Origin: Pomphorhynchus laevis
Taxonomy: Eukaryota; Acanthocephala; Palaeacanthocephala; Echinorhynchida; Pomphorhynchidae
Length of the DNA stretch: 64,000 bases
NCBI GenBank assembly: GCA_012934845.2
Contig: WNNJ02002125.1
Coordinates: 116,352-180,351, forward strand
Reading direction: 5' to 3'
Below, in pieces: positions 32,582 through 41,916 of this stretch. A model generated the notes under the pieces. The model did not search any database. It saw only the letters and a program-made list of their open reading frames with translations, and had not been told where the DNA came from. The position numbers and the translations under genes were made by a program. The stretch's first letter is position 1. Each line of letters starts with the position of its first letter.

Positions 32582-35500
32582 CTAAATTTTCGACGTACGA
32601 GCAGCACGTATAGACATCGAAGACATTTTTGCTAAAGCAAAACCGACTCTACTCCTTATATTTCGGATACAGGCGCTGTAATTATCGCAAGTTCTATCTG
32701 CTCGTATCTTTGCTATTTTCTTTAAAATCATCTGTGCTGTACTGCCAAGGGCACCGTTGGAGGCAAGAACAATAGGATAAAATGACGATCGTTCAAACCG
32801 TGCTATTCTTTCACCATACTTCGAGTTTTTTCTAGCCTCGTGATAGTTAAAAGCATTGCTTGTCGTGCCAGATGAATAAGAAGGAGCAAGATGGCTGAAA
32901 ACACAAATGTCAAATAATGACCGCTCCGTCTTATCCCCAAACAGACCGTAACACGCAACATCAACTCTAGAATTACGATCAAGGGTCGTTGTGGAATTTT
33001 TGAAAACTATTCCTTCAGGCAAAGGTTGTAAAGGATGTTCAATTGATGTTGAACTGCATACATCGGATAGTTCTTTAGCAATAATATCACGAACCACGTT
33101 ATGTCTAATTGTTGGAATACCACCGGACTGACAAGCAACAGCATGACAAATATCAAAATTGTGTCCACACAAACATTTCATGGGTGAGTCCGGAGGTTTC
33201 CATCCATAGCGTGATGCCAGAGCATCTTGAAATTGCCTTTTGCTTAAGTGGTGATTAAGTACTAATGAAGGTTTTGCTGAAAGCCAATTAGATGCCCCTT
33301 TACAGGCTGCGAAATCGAGACAAGCGCTAATAGTCGCTGATTTTGATTTAACCCTCATCAATCGAGTTTTGATAGATTCTTGCTTATATATTCTTATTTC
33401 TCGCGCAATTTGGGCATATCTAATCTCTAAATCACTTCCTGATAATCCATCTAGTAGAGGTTGGCTCATGCGTAATGAACTATCATATTCCGAAAGAGGA
33501 TTACTATTCGGGTCTAGTATACCCAATCCACCGTAGCGTAATGGAATCATTATCGAATCAAGTTGTCCCGTATCTAAATCAACTCCTGTCAACTTCGGAA
33601 TGATCGTGTCGAATATATACGATGAAAGACGTTCGTAACATGTGCTACTAGCCATACAAGTTCGTTGAACATAATTCCACTTGAATTGGAGCGCCTGCGT
33701 CAAAGCTGCAAAAGCGACGTATGGATCTTCATTCGCTACTAAATTCAAATTTTTTAATGATTCAATCCAGTTTTCAATTTTGCCATGAACAAATTGGTCC
33801 ATATATGTTTGATCTCCAATGGCAGAACCAAGAATTTCTGTACCTTGGTATATAATCTTAAGCCCTGTACCACAGAAAGTCTTCTCTGCTAATTTTATTT
33901 GATCTTTATGTACTAGAACCTGGCATTTTTGTTCATTTAGATGAAATCCATATCTATGGCCGATTTCGCGGATACCATTCCAGACTCTCAATACATCAGA
34001 TCGACTACCCACACAATTCGCATCGTATGCAAACCAGCGATGAGTAACGTTTGGTGCTATAGCTCTCAGCTTCATTATTAGTGGAAGTGATGACGCAGCA
34101 AATGCTATCATTGCCAGAGGATCACCTTGCGTGAACCCCTCCTTGGAAAACATTAAATCCTTGTCGACTGAAAGAGTTGCTGGATTACCATACACATTAC
34201 GCAGCACTGTTGCTAGTGAAGGACAAACATACTCGATATTTGCTAGAGCCAATTTACGGTTCACACAGTTAAAGGCATTTCGAGCATCTAGCTGCAACAA
34301 GCACATGTCACTGTTTTCCATGTAAACCTGTCGAATGGAATGTATCGCAGCCTCGACCCCGCATCTTTGTCCAGCGCACAATTGTTCGCATTTCGACACG
34401 ATCTGTAAGTCTTTACTTATCAACTTTGCCAGAACTTTTCCAACTATTCTGCGTGATACCTCACCAATCCCTATCGGCCTGATGCAGGGGTCCTTGTTCA
34501 ATGGAATTAAACGGCTTGCTGTAAATGCTGTAAGAGAGTCTGGGTTGATATTAACGGATGCCACTAGATACGAAAAATCAGCGAGACTGGAAGCTAGTCG
34601 AGAAGATGATATTCCGAACGAACATAGCATTGTGCGCCATATTTGCGCATCCATTCCTGAAGGTCCTGCTGATCCTTGAGTGCGTCGAGCTGCCTCTATA
34701 ATGTCATCGCTTGATATGTATTCAAAACGTACTGGGTGGTGCTTAACCATGTTTGGTAAAGGACTATTTAAAGCTACGCCTTCACTTATGTCGGAAGCTT
34801 CAGGGTGAAGCTGTAATAGCTTATGCCGCACACTCTGTGATTCAAAAGTATCGTCCAGCTCCATTATACCCATTTGATTGTGAGGATTTTCAAGCAATTT
34901 TATCGCTGAGTTTGTCTTGTGATGTGTCATTAGCTGAATAAATTTCTGGACCCAACTTGATTTTCTAGATGTCCTTTGGCTTTGGCACTTTCTCTGACTT
35001 TGAAGGATTCTTGCTTCACATAAAAGCTCGAACAAGTTTTGTTCCTTCCATAATTTTAGTCTGCGTTCAATATTTTTGCGTCTTGTACTCACACGACGAG
35101 ATTCCGTTCTTTGCAAAATTAACTGACACATCACCGTAGATGATTTAAGACTTAATTCTATCTGTGTTTGATCATCGACGCATAAACGATAAAATGACGC
35201 TAAATTGTCGATGAACTCGAAGCTTGCATTACATTTTGGTAGCTCGAACAAATTCGGATCCCATAAAATGACTTCTTTGTAAACCGAGTCAATGTCAATC
35301 CCTGTGTTAGTTTGTTTATCTGTGCTACTATGTAAGAGCTCAGTGGATTTATTAGTAAATCCAATACTACACAAGTTCAATTCCAAGATTTGGTTAATAC
35401 AGCCATTCACTGAATGTGATACATTCGTTCGCTCTGTGGATGGAATGATGGAGTCCAATAATAGCGGCGTTTCTTTAATGCGATTTTTGCAACTGGTAGC

Positions 35501-35614
35501 TAGACAGTCAATACAAGATCTTCCGGATTTCTTACAAGGACAACGTATACATTTTGCAGCTGAACCATTACACGTACAACAGCGAGAAAAGGAAGACGGT
35601 TTACCTCGCGGCAT
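32582..35614 (-). CDS. LINE with restriction-like endonuclease: single 1010-aa RT-EN polyprotein
   Basis: One uninterrupted frame. Residues about 11-45: cysteine-rich module CCTCNGSAAKCIRCPCK plus CIDCLATSCKN. RT about 300-640: RPIGIGEVSRRIVGK, LLQLDARNAFNCVNR (motif A), KEGFTQGDPLAMIAFA (motif B), RWFAYDANCVGSR (motif C), GTEILGSAIGD. Then IMIPLRYGGLGILD, a Cys/His region CLCGHNFDICHAVACQSGG and HNVVRDIIAKEL. At the C-terminus RVDV...SLFDICVF...YGERIARFE fits a PD-(D/E)XK nuclease. The frame is intact, but motif C reads F-A-Y-D instead of (F/Y)-A-D-D, one GAT-to-TAT change that should abolish RT. The 5' UTR is about 120 bp; the 3' end is A/T-rich near 32490. Confidence 0.85.
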   Translation of the reverse strand: MPRGKPSSFSRCCTCNGSAAKCIRCPCKKSGRSCIDCLATSCKNRIKETPLLLDSIIPSTERTNVSHSVNGCINQILELNLCSIGFTNKSTELLHSSTDKQTNTGIDIDSVYKEVILWDPNLFELPKCNASFEFIDNLASFYRLCVDDQTQIELSLKSSTVMCQLILQRTESRRVSTRRKNIERRLKLWKEQNLFELLCEARILQSQRKCQSQRTSRKSSWVQKFIQLMTHHKTNSAIKLLENPHNQMGIMELDDTFESQSVRHKLLQLHPEASDISEGVALNSPLPNMVKHHPVRFEYISSDDIIEAARRTQGSAGPSGMDAQIWRTMLCSFGISSSRLASSLADFSYLVASVNINPDSLTAFTASRLIPLNKDPCIRPIGIGEVSRRIVGKVLAKLISKDLQIVSKCEQLCAGQRCGVEAAIHSIRQVYMENSDMCLLQLDARNAFNCVNRKLALANIEYVCPSLATVLRNVYGNPATLSVDKDLMFSKEGFTQGDPLAMIAFAASSLPLIMKLRAIAPNVTHRWFAYDANCVGSRSDVLRVWNGIREIGHRYGFHLNEQKCQVLVHKDQIKLAEKTFCGTGLKIIYQGTEILGSAIGDQTYMDQFVHGKIENWIESLKNLNLVANEDPYVAFAALTQALQFKWNYVQRTCMASSTCYERLSSYIFDTIIPKLTGVDLDTGQLDSIMIPLRYGGLGILDPNSNPLSEYDSSLRMSQPLLDGLSGSDLEIRYAQIAREIRIYKQESIKTRLMRVKSKSATISACLDFAACKGASNWLSAKPSLVLNHHLSKRQFQDALASRYGWKPPDSPMKCLCGHNFDICHAVACQSGGIPTIRHNVVRDIIAKELSDVCSSTSIEHPLQPLPEGIVFKNSTTTLDRNSRVDVACYGLFGDKTERSLFDICVFSHLAPSYSSGTTSNAFNYHEARKNSKYGERIARFERSSFYPIVLASNGALGSTAQMILKKIAKIRADRTCDNYSACIRNIRSRVGFALAKMSSMSIRAARTSKI

Positions 35615-35734
35615 TATGTTGTGTGTTGTTTCAATTGTGTATTCAATTGTGTTGTAAATAGTTATTTGTTAACAGCTTAGAATTTTAAACTCTTGTAAGT
35701 ATTTAACAATCAAGACAATTTTAGCTCAAATAAT

Positions 35735-35819
35735 AATGATTAATTAAAAATGTAATAATAATAATTAATTAGTAATAATAATTAATAGTAATAGTAATAT
35801 TAATATTAATAGTAATATT
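35735..35819. repeat. (TAATAGTAATAT)n microsatellite, LINE tail
   Basis: Degenerate TAATAG/TAATAT repeats at the 3' end of the truncated LINE copy. The same repeat separates the two copies (36274-36299) and flanks the 5' end of the full LINE (40937-41117). Confidence 0.75.
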
Positions 35820-36273
35820 CTGAGAAATTTTATTTTCCTCACTTCCGCTTGTAAGCGATGGAGGTAGAAAATACAGTCAATTTATATACAAAAATGTCAG
35901 CTTATTATTGTACTTATCGAGCTAGTCGTCATCCATCACGAGGACGAAAAGTGTGCAGAAGTTGTGGGAACGTTACGAAATGACGATATCGAATCTACTT
36001 TGCGCAAACTCCATGTAGAAAGAACTGAACATGAAAACAGATGGAGAAGGTCACAACATGAAAGTCCACAGAAACGACAGTAACAGTCAGAATTTCTTGA
36101 ATGACAAGGCAACCTGATCATACAAAATTTGTCATGGTAACCATGAGTAGATATTCTCCAAACAAGCGGTCGGTTTGCATTAAATGGCATTTTCCAATTA
36201 TTCTGAAGAAATACCGGAGTGCAATAAATAGCAGGATCAAGTTTTGCAACAGAAATCTGCGTATTGCTGAGAT
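35820..36273 (-). mobile_element. 5'-truncated LINE copy, 454 bp
   Basis: Identical by eye to 36300-36753, the 3' end of the neighbouring full-length LINE. It includes ORF2 C-terminus codons (HGYHDKFCMIRLPC, CRFCGLSCCDLLHLFSC) and 3' UTR. It joins the larger copy through 26 bp of TAATAG microsatellite. Lack of differences implies a very recent event. Confidence 0.85.
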
Positions 36274-36415
36274 TTAGTAATAGTAATATTAATAGTAATC
36301 TGAGAAATTTTATTTTCCTCACTTCCGCTTGTAAGCGATGGAGGTAGAAAATACAGTCAATTTATATACAAAAATGTCAGCTTATTATTGTACTTATCGA
36401 GCTAGTCGTCATCCA

Positions 36416-39310
36416 TCACGAGGACGAAAAGTGTGCAGAAGTTGTGGGAACGTTACGAAATGACGATATCGAATCTACTTTGCGCAAACTCCATGTAGAA
36501 AGAACTGAACATGAAAACAGATGGAGAAGGTCACAACATGAAAGTCCACAGAAACGACAGTAACAGTCAGAATTTCTTGAATGACAAGGCAACCTGATCA
36601 TACAAAATTTGTCATGGTAACCATGAGTAGATATTCTCCAAACAAGCGGTCGGTTTGCATTAAATGGCATTTTCCAATTATTCTGAAGAAATACCGGAGT
36701 GCAATAAATAGCAGGATCAAGTTTTGCAACAGAAATCTGCGTATTGCTGAGATGGATCGAGAGTGCCGGTGTTATAGGCAGATTAAACGAATTTGCAAAG
36801 GTATACGCACACGATGAGAGTTGAGATAACGCTGACACTAATGTCGAAGAGGTCATGGGTGAGAGCCCTGTGATACGTTTAATATACCTCCATTGAAGCG
36901 AATCAAATTTGCGGAAATTAGCAGTAGTAAGATCAAGCCAGATCGCCTGAATACCATATGTCAATATAGGAAGGATCATCACCTTAAAGAATTTTAGGGC
37001 ACCGTCGAAGGACAAATTACCTATGTTTCTGAAGGAATACATTCTTTCAGTTGCCTTGACACACTTGTTGGAAATATGTTTCGAGAATGTCCATTTCGAA
37101 TTTAAAACAATACCAAGGTAGGAATACTCACAACAAAATTCAAAATTGCTATTTCGATATTGCAATGAGTCATCACCGCGTAGACGGCCACCCTTCCTGA
37201 ATTTTATAGCTCGGGACTTATCTAGATTTACCACTATAAAATTTTGTGTGCAGTAGGTATCTAGACGATTCAATGACATTGTTGCTGAATCAATATCATG
37301 AGAAAGTATGACTAAATCATCTGCATACATTATGCAGCTGGATCTACCGCTTTGACAAACAAAGAAGGGAAGGTCACTAACGAATAGCGTGAAAAGCAGC
37401 GGGCTTAAAGGATCCCCTTGTAACACCCCTCGATTTTGGATCAAGTGTTGTGACAATTGCAGTCCATCCGAAATACGAATTTCATTAGGCGACAATATGG
37501 CTGCAAGTAGTTTTAACATTGGACCGCGTATGTGAAACTCGAAATGAAGCTTGCTTAGTAAGAGAGACCGATTCACAGAGTCAAACGCCTTTGTAAAATC
37601 AATAAATAACGCATACATGCATGAATTTGCTGCGAAACGCTGTTTTACCCTTTCTCTTAAAGTAGAAATCGCCCCAACTGTAGATCTACCTGGTCGAAAT
37701 CCATATTGTTCATTCGCTATACGTGAACCACATGATCGCATAATACGACGGTGAACTAGCGAAGTCAATAGTTTATAGGCATGATTTGTTAAGGCTATTC
37801 CTTGATAAGAGTTCGTAGATAAAGGATCTGTTTTGCCTTTATACATAACTTTTATGGTCGCTTCTTTCCAGGACTTAGGAATAGGACATCCAAACAGAAT
37901 AGAATTGTAAAGCCCCAACCAGAATGGCTCTAATATATGTAGAGACTGTTTGATATGCTCTATGCATAACCCATCAGGGCCAGCCGCCTTTCTTATCGAT
38001 ATAGAAAATATACAAGCTCTTAACTCCTGAAGAGTAAATGGAGAATTTAAGATCTGATCAATGTCATGATTTATTTCCGTAAAGGAGAATTGTGAAAGTA
38101 ATAAAGGATACGAAGAAGAAACATATTCATTCAAGGGATCGTACAAAACAGCCCTGAAATGATTTTCCCACTTATCAAGAGGAATCTTAGATGATAATGC
38201 AAGTTGTCTAACTTTCAACTTCCAAGGGTATATTTCAGCATCCTTTAAAATACGTTGTTCTTCGGTCTTAAAATGCTTGTCTTTCAAACAATTAATAGAA
38301 GATCGATAGATCAACTTTAAGTCCCTATATTCCTTACTTTCGCGTGCTCTGAATGTCGGAAGTTTATGCATAGCAATGAGTTTACTACGAAGTTGACGCA
38401 AATACAGAGGAATTTTGAATGGTGAGCACGTCGGTTTCTGAGTAGATGCAAAGCAACATTCTAAGAGTGTATCTCGAACTTCGAGGTACCTCGAACCATC
38501 AGTACCAAGCAAATTAGTTGTAAGCGATGATAATCTAGGGTTTCTTAGATCTAGTCTACGACTCCGCTGTGAGATCGACTGTACGAGTGATGACGTCATC
38601 ACATCATCAAGAATGAGCTTGAAAATGACTGGCTTATGTTTTCTGCGTAAAGACCATTTGCTTTCTAGGCATAGGCGAGCTGATGTTACTTTGCAGTTTG
38701 TAAACAAAATATCTATACAACTTCTTCCCCGATCACTTTCGTAGGACCAACCCTCACTAGGGTAGCTAAGCTGAATGCCGTACGGAGTTAACGAATTGAC
38801 AATGTGCTTTATTTTATCCGACAATGGACTACTTACATTGGCATTAAAGTCACCTGCTATAATTATAGGGTGATTTTCTGGTAGAAAGCCTATGATATCT
38901 ACTAAATCAATGTTAATGTCAGAAACATCAATAGTTGGATTGAAATAACAACCCACGATTGAAATATGTGGGGTATGAACGATAACGCTAAAATCACTGG
39001 AGCTTGCATTCCAGGTCGAAATGATTGGCTTAACACCCACTACGATGCCTCCTATGGGACGACCTCGAATAGGGGCTTTTGCTAATTTTTCAAATACGTA
39101 AAAACCTTTTATGGATATCGGGTTACAGCAAAATGTCTCTGTTAATACTATGATGTCATATCCTCTTAAAAAGGAGTCAAATCCTTCAGATAAAAGCCTA
39201 TCAAGACCTTCTGCATTAAAAACCAAAACCTTCACAATTGAGGCGGAATCAGAACTCTGGTTAAGAGCCCGTGAACTAGTCGGGTGTAGACCAACAATGT
39301 TGGTCTTCAC
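36416..39310 (-). CDS. LINE ORF2: APE endonuclease and reverse transcriptase, 964 aa
   Basis: Endonuclease residues about 25-235: VLVFNAEGL, YDIIVLTETF, IIIAGDFNANVSS, SCIDILFTN, HKPVIF. The usual Ser-Asp-His reads Arg-Lys-His, so the Asp beside the catalytic His is replaced. RT about 430-760: GIALTNHAYKLL, NEQYGFRPGRSTVGAI, ALFIDFTKAFDSVNR (A), NRGVLQGDPLSPLLF (B), CIMYADDLVILS (C), VVNLDKSRAIKF (D), YSYLGIVLNSKW (E). C-terminal knuckle CRFCGLSCCDLLHLFSC. The ATG is 19 nt past the ORF1 stop, so reinitiation is plausible. It would nick target DNA and prime cDNA synthesis. No frameshift; probably young. Confidence 0.88.
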   Translation of the reverse strand: MKTNIVGLHPTSSRALNQSSDSASIVKVLVFNAEGLDRLLSEGFDSFLRGYDIIVLTETFCCNPISIKGFYVFEKLAKAPIRGRPIGGIVVGVKPIISTWNASSSDFSVIVHTPHISIVGCYFNPTIDVSDINIDLVDIIGFLPENHPIIIAGDFNANVSSPLSDKIKHIVNSLTPYGIQLSYPSEGWSYESDRGRSCIDILFTNCKVTSARLCLESKWSLRRKHKPVIFKLILDDVMTSSLVQSISQRSRRLDLRNPRLSSLTTNLLGTDGSRYLEVRDTLLECCFASTQKPTCSPFKIPLYLRQLRSKLIAMHKLPTFRARESKEYRDLKLIYRSSINCLKDKHFKTEEQRILKDAEIYPWKLKVRQLALSSKIPLDKWENHFRAVLYDPLNEYVSSSYPLLLSQFSFTEINHDIDQILNSPFTLQELRACIFSISIRKAAGPDGLCIEHIKQSLHILEPFWLGLYNSILFGCPIPKSWKEATIKVMYKGKTDPLSTNSYQGIALTNHAYKLLTSLVHRRIMRSCGSRIANEQYGFRPGRSTVGAISTLRERVKQRFAANSCMYALFIDFTKAFDSVNRSLLLSKLHFEFHIRGPMLKLLAAILSPNEIRISDGLQLSQHLIQNRGVLQGDPLSPLLFTLFVSDLPFFVCQSGRSSCIMYADDLVILSHDIDSATMSLNRLDTYCTQNFIVVNLDKSRAIKFRKGGRLRGDDSLQYRNSNFEFCCEYSYLGIVLNSKWTFSKHISNKCVKATERMYSFRNIGNLSFDGALKFFKVMILPILTYGIQAIWLDLTTANFRKFDSLQWRYIKRITGLSPMTSSTLVSALSQLSSCAYTFANSFNLPITPALSIHLSNTQISVAKLDPAIYCTPVFLQNNWKMPFNANRPLVWRISTHGYHDKFCMIRLPCHSRNSDCYCRFCGLSCCDLLHLFSCSVLSTWSLRKVDSISSFRNVPTTSAHFSSS

Positions 39311-39328
39311 CGCGACACCATGTTCAAG

Positions 39329-40438
39329 TCATATAGGAGTAGATGGACAGAGAGGTGACGATTCCATGGTTGAAGAAGGGTCTTCACCTCGCAGCTCAAC
39401 GTGGGAGATTTCCGAACTAATCGGATTATGAGGAACAATATGAACTTGAACAATTCTGTTTTGTCGAATTCGAAACGATTTTTGTGGCTCATCGATCCTA
39501 CGCTTAATAAGCTCGGCGCGAAGAGATTTTTCCGCATCTCGTTCTGCTACGGATAGATCCGGCTTGATAAAAACTTTAGAATAATCATCATGGTGCCGAA
39601 GGGAAGGAGCTTTCGATAAAATAAGGTTTGTGAACGATGGGTTAGAGATTACCAACAGCCATGGAGGATATCTATCGTGATTGGCTGGTAAGCGAACGAG
39701 CTTAAGAGGTGTGTTGTTGTCCGTACAACCAATTATGGATATCATTTTCTTAACACATTTTCGGTCATCATCTGAAACGGGTAGATTTTTTATAACCACT
39801 GTCGAAGAACGTCTATTCTCCCGTTCAATCGTGCGTAATATCTCTACATTTGAAGCTCCTCTCTTGATTGCGGATGAACTTGCTAAAACTGCGCGAGTGA
39901 TTTCTGAACTAATATTCTTACTCGCTACTTTCGCCCAGGTGGGAGTGTGAGAATCTACATTATCATTGATCTTGTGTTTTTGAGAGACACTGCTAGATTG
40001 TGAACTAAACTGATGAATCTGAGACTTCAGCTCTAGTATCTCACTTCTTAAAGAATTAATCGCCATTTCGTGGGTTCTGAAACGTGCAGAGGTGCATGAT
40101 CCACAATAGAAGTCACGCATAAAGAAGTCACGAGTAAGACGAGAGGGAGTTTTTATTACTGTATAGATATCACAGTTTTCAGCCGTGCACTTTAATTCAA
40201 ATGATACGAACCTACTTGAATCTTCAGAATGTGTTGAGCTAGGCAATTTACTACTAATTGGTATCTGAGAGTGAGTGCTAGAGTTAGAATCGAATCCGTC
40301 CATGTTTGTTGTAACCGGGGCTCGATTTGTACATCTTTTGGCTGAACAATTAGTACAGAGCCTACCCGTCTTCGAGCAAACACAACTTCTGCACACTGCC
40401 GATCCTCCGTTGCAACTGCAACAACGTAGAGACATCAA
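39329..40438 (-). CDS. LINE ORF1, 369 aa, cysteine-rich RNA-binding protein
   Basis: Residues 5-38: RCCSCNGGSAVCRSCVCSK and LCTNCSAKRCTN, closely matching the N-terminus of the 1010-aa LINE protein. A second zinc-binding pattern follows at about 79-110 (CTAENC ... FYCGSC), then a helix likely to form a coiled coil (SLRSEILELKSQIHQFSSQ) and an RRM-like segment (STVVIKNLPVSDDDRK). ORF1 proteins coat LINE RNA. ORF2 starts 19 nt downstream. The ATG at 40438 is the first in frame. Confidence 0.82.
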   Translation of the reverse strand: MMSLRCCSCNGGSAVCRSCVCSKTGRLCTNCSAKRCTNRAPVTTNMDGFDSNSSTHSQIPISSKLPSSTHSEDSSRFVSFELKCTAENCDIYTVIKTPSRLTRDFFMRDFYCGSCTSARFRTHEMAINSLRSEILELKSQIHQFSSQSSSVSQKHKINDNVDSHTPTWAKVASKNISSEITRAVLASSSAIKRGASNVEILRTIERENRRSSTVVIKNLPVSDDDRKCVKKMISIIGCTDNNTPLKLVRLPANHDRYPPWLLVISNPSFTNLILSKAPSLRHHDDYSKVFIKPDLSVAERDAEKSLRAELIKRRIDEPQKSFRIRQNRIVQVHIVPHNPISSEISHVELRGEDPSSTMESSPLCPSTPI

Positions 40439-40449
40439 TTCAATGAAGT

Positions 40450-40620
40450 TTTATATAATCGAAATCTGCAGGTCCAAATTGAAGTCTGCACGTCCAAATC
40501 GAAATCTGCAAATCCAAATCGAAATTGATGTTCAATCGTTGATTGCGTTGTAAAACTTTTTGATAAAGTAAAAGTTGATGTTCGATCGTTAAAGTTGAAA
40601 TTCGATCGTTGATTTCAGTT
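40450..40620 (-). promoter_or_regulatory. Short tandem repeats in LINE 5' UTR
   Basis: Three to four imperfect copies of about 21 bp (TCGAAATCTGCA...TCCAAA) at 40455-40530, then repeats of TTCGATCGTT at 40580-40612. Internal promoters of LINEs lie in this position; regulatory function is inferred. Confidence 0.4.
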
Positions 40621-40936
40621 CCAGATTTCAGATGTCCACCAAGATTATTACTTTCAGTTGTCCACTTCGTACGACCAACTTGATTTGCAAAGTGGCAGTT
40701 AGTTTTCGATTGTTGTATCGATCACTTATGTAGAGTAAAGGAAATATTCGAATATTGTTCTTGGCGAATTTCGTAGTCAGTTAGGACAGCGCTGCTTTAA
40801 TTGTAAGTACTTTAATAATCCGGTCTTAGAATTCGGTTGTTTCGTCCGCTGCTCTATACGCTGTGAACTTTGGAAGATCTTCACTTATATTGTATGTTAT
40901 TTTATTGTGTATATTAATCTCTCAAACTCTTTTAGG

Positions 40937-41117
40937 TCTATTAATAGTAATATTAATAATATTACTATTACTATTAATAATAATTAATAGTAATAGTAAT
41001 ATTAATATTAATAGTAATATTAATAGTAATATTAATAGTAATATTAATAGTAATATTAATAGTAATAGTAATATTAAATTAATATTAATAGTAATAATAA
41101 TTAATTACTAAATTAAT
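40937..41117. repeat. TAATAG/TAATAT microsatellite
   Basis: Long stretch of TTAATAGTAATA units at the 5' side of the LINE. It matches the tail microsatellite on the other side. Confidence 0.8.
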
Positions 41118-41191
41118 AGTTTGATTTCGAAAATGGTATTTTTAAAAGGCTCAATCATCTTATGATTTTTCAAATGTTGTTTATATTATAG

Positions 41192-41623
41192 GATCGAATT
41201 ATTAAGAATTATCGAGCATCGATTAAAGTGATCGGACTTGTGGAATTTATACTGTTGATACTCGCTTTAATACATATTGATGTAATTTCAATGAAATGGG
41301 TGACTTTCGACGTTGATCAGTACAAGACATGGATTGCATACAACTACGTAGTGCCAATTTGTACAACATTAACGGCATTAGTAGTAACTGAACAGCTATT
41401 ATTTAAAGACATAACAGTACATCCGGATAACAAACTCCGTATGGGCTTTAAATTATCGGCAGCATTATCACTTCTTGCAATAGGCATTTTCGCTGTTGCA
41501 TCTTGTAGATACTCTAAGAAAACCAGGTTCAACTTCATAATAGAAGCAGTGATCTGCTTTTCCTTGTCAATATTTTACACAATTGAAACAGCTTTACAAA
41601 GCGGAATAAAAAGTCTTGCCTGA
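41192..41623 (+). CDS. Terminal exon of a four-transmembrane protein (partial)
   Basis: The acceptor TTTATATTATAG ends at 41191, and the in-frame TAG just before shows the frame must come from splicing (phase 0). 143 codons start DRIIKNYRASIKVIGLVEF. Four hydrophobic segments: LVEFILLILALIHIDVI, VVPICTTLTALVV, LSAALSLLAIGIFAVA, and FIIEAVICFSLSIFYTI. There is no ATG before the second segment, so upstream exon(s) are missing. AATAAA at 41654 and 41670. The topology recalls MARVEL/claudin-size membrane proteins, but no family is recognised. A good donor-like site (AATT|GTAAGTAC) lies at 40796, inside LINE 5' sequence. Confidence 0.6.
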   Translation, partial: DRIIKNYRASIKVIGLVEFILLILALIHIDVISMKWVTFDVDQYKTWIAYNYVVPICTTLTALVVTEQLLFKDITVHPDNKLRMGFKLSAALSLLAIGIFAVASCRYSKKTRFNFIIEAVICFSLSIFYTIETALQSGIKSLA

Positions 41624-41693
41624 CAATTATCGTTATAATTATCGTGTTGTAAGAATAAAGCTTACTAAGAATAAATCAGTAATTTACATTCTT

Positions 41694-41916
41694 AAATAAA
41701 ATACTTAAAGTAATTAAAGCACATTTTAAAAAATATTGCAAGGTAATCGAAATTAATGCTGGTATAAAACACTATTTCAGTGTTAATTCTACAAAAGAAT
41801 TTTTAGAACTGACAAACGGAATAAATTTTCAAAATATAAATACATACGATTGGAAAATATATACATTTGGAAATATATATGGAAAAATATATACATATAT
41901 ATGCTATAATAACTAT
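41694..41916 (+). pseudogene. Naiad-like RT, 5' part split by LINE insertion
   Basis: Encodes NKILKVIKAHFKKYCKVIEI and FSVNSTKEFLELTNGINF up to TYD, then a rearranged TATATA-rich stretch and YTYICYNNY. It stops at AATAACTAT (41908-41916), the left copy of a 9-bp duplication; the element resumes at 45508. Confidence 0.75.

Larger units (their letters stand above)
36300..40935 (-). mobile_element. Full-length APE-type LINE with ORF1 and ORF2
   Basis: 5' UTR about 40935-40439, ORF1 40438-39329, ORF2 39310-36416, short 3' UTR to 36300. Both ORFs are intact. The element is embedded in the same TAATAG-type microsatellite at both ends, suggesting target preference or a microsatellite tail. A decayed relative is at 48230-49560 and an ORF1 piece at 50560-50940. 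Confidence 0.85.

Noticed and set aside
40863-41111. 82-codon frame with (NSNI)n repeats.
   Set aside because: Translation of the TAATAG/TAATAT microsatellite.
29775-41623. Joining the lectin exon ending at 29984 to the four-transmembrane exon at 41192 (both phase 0).
   Set aside because: A better terminal exon at 30776-30901, with a strong acceptor, one membrane segment and a stop, gives a normal type I lectin topology without crossing two LINEs.
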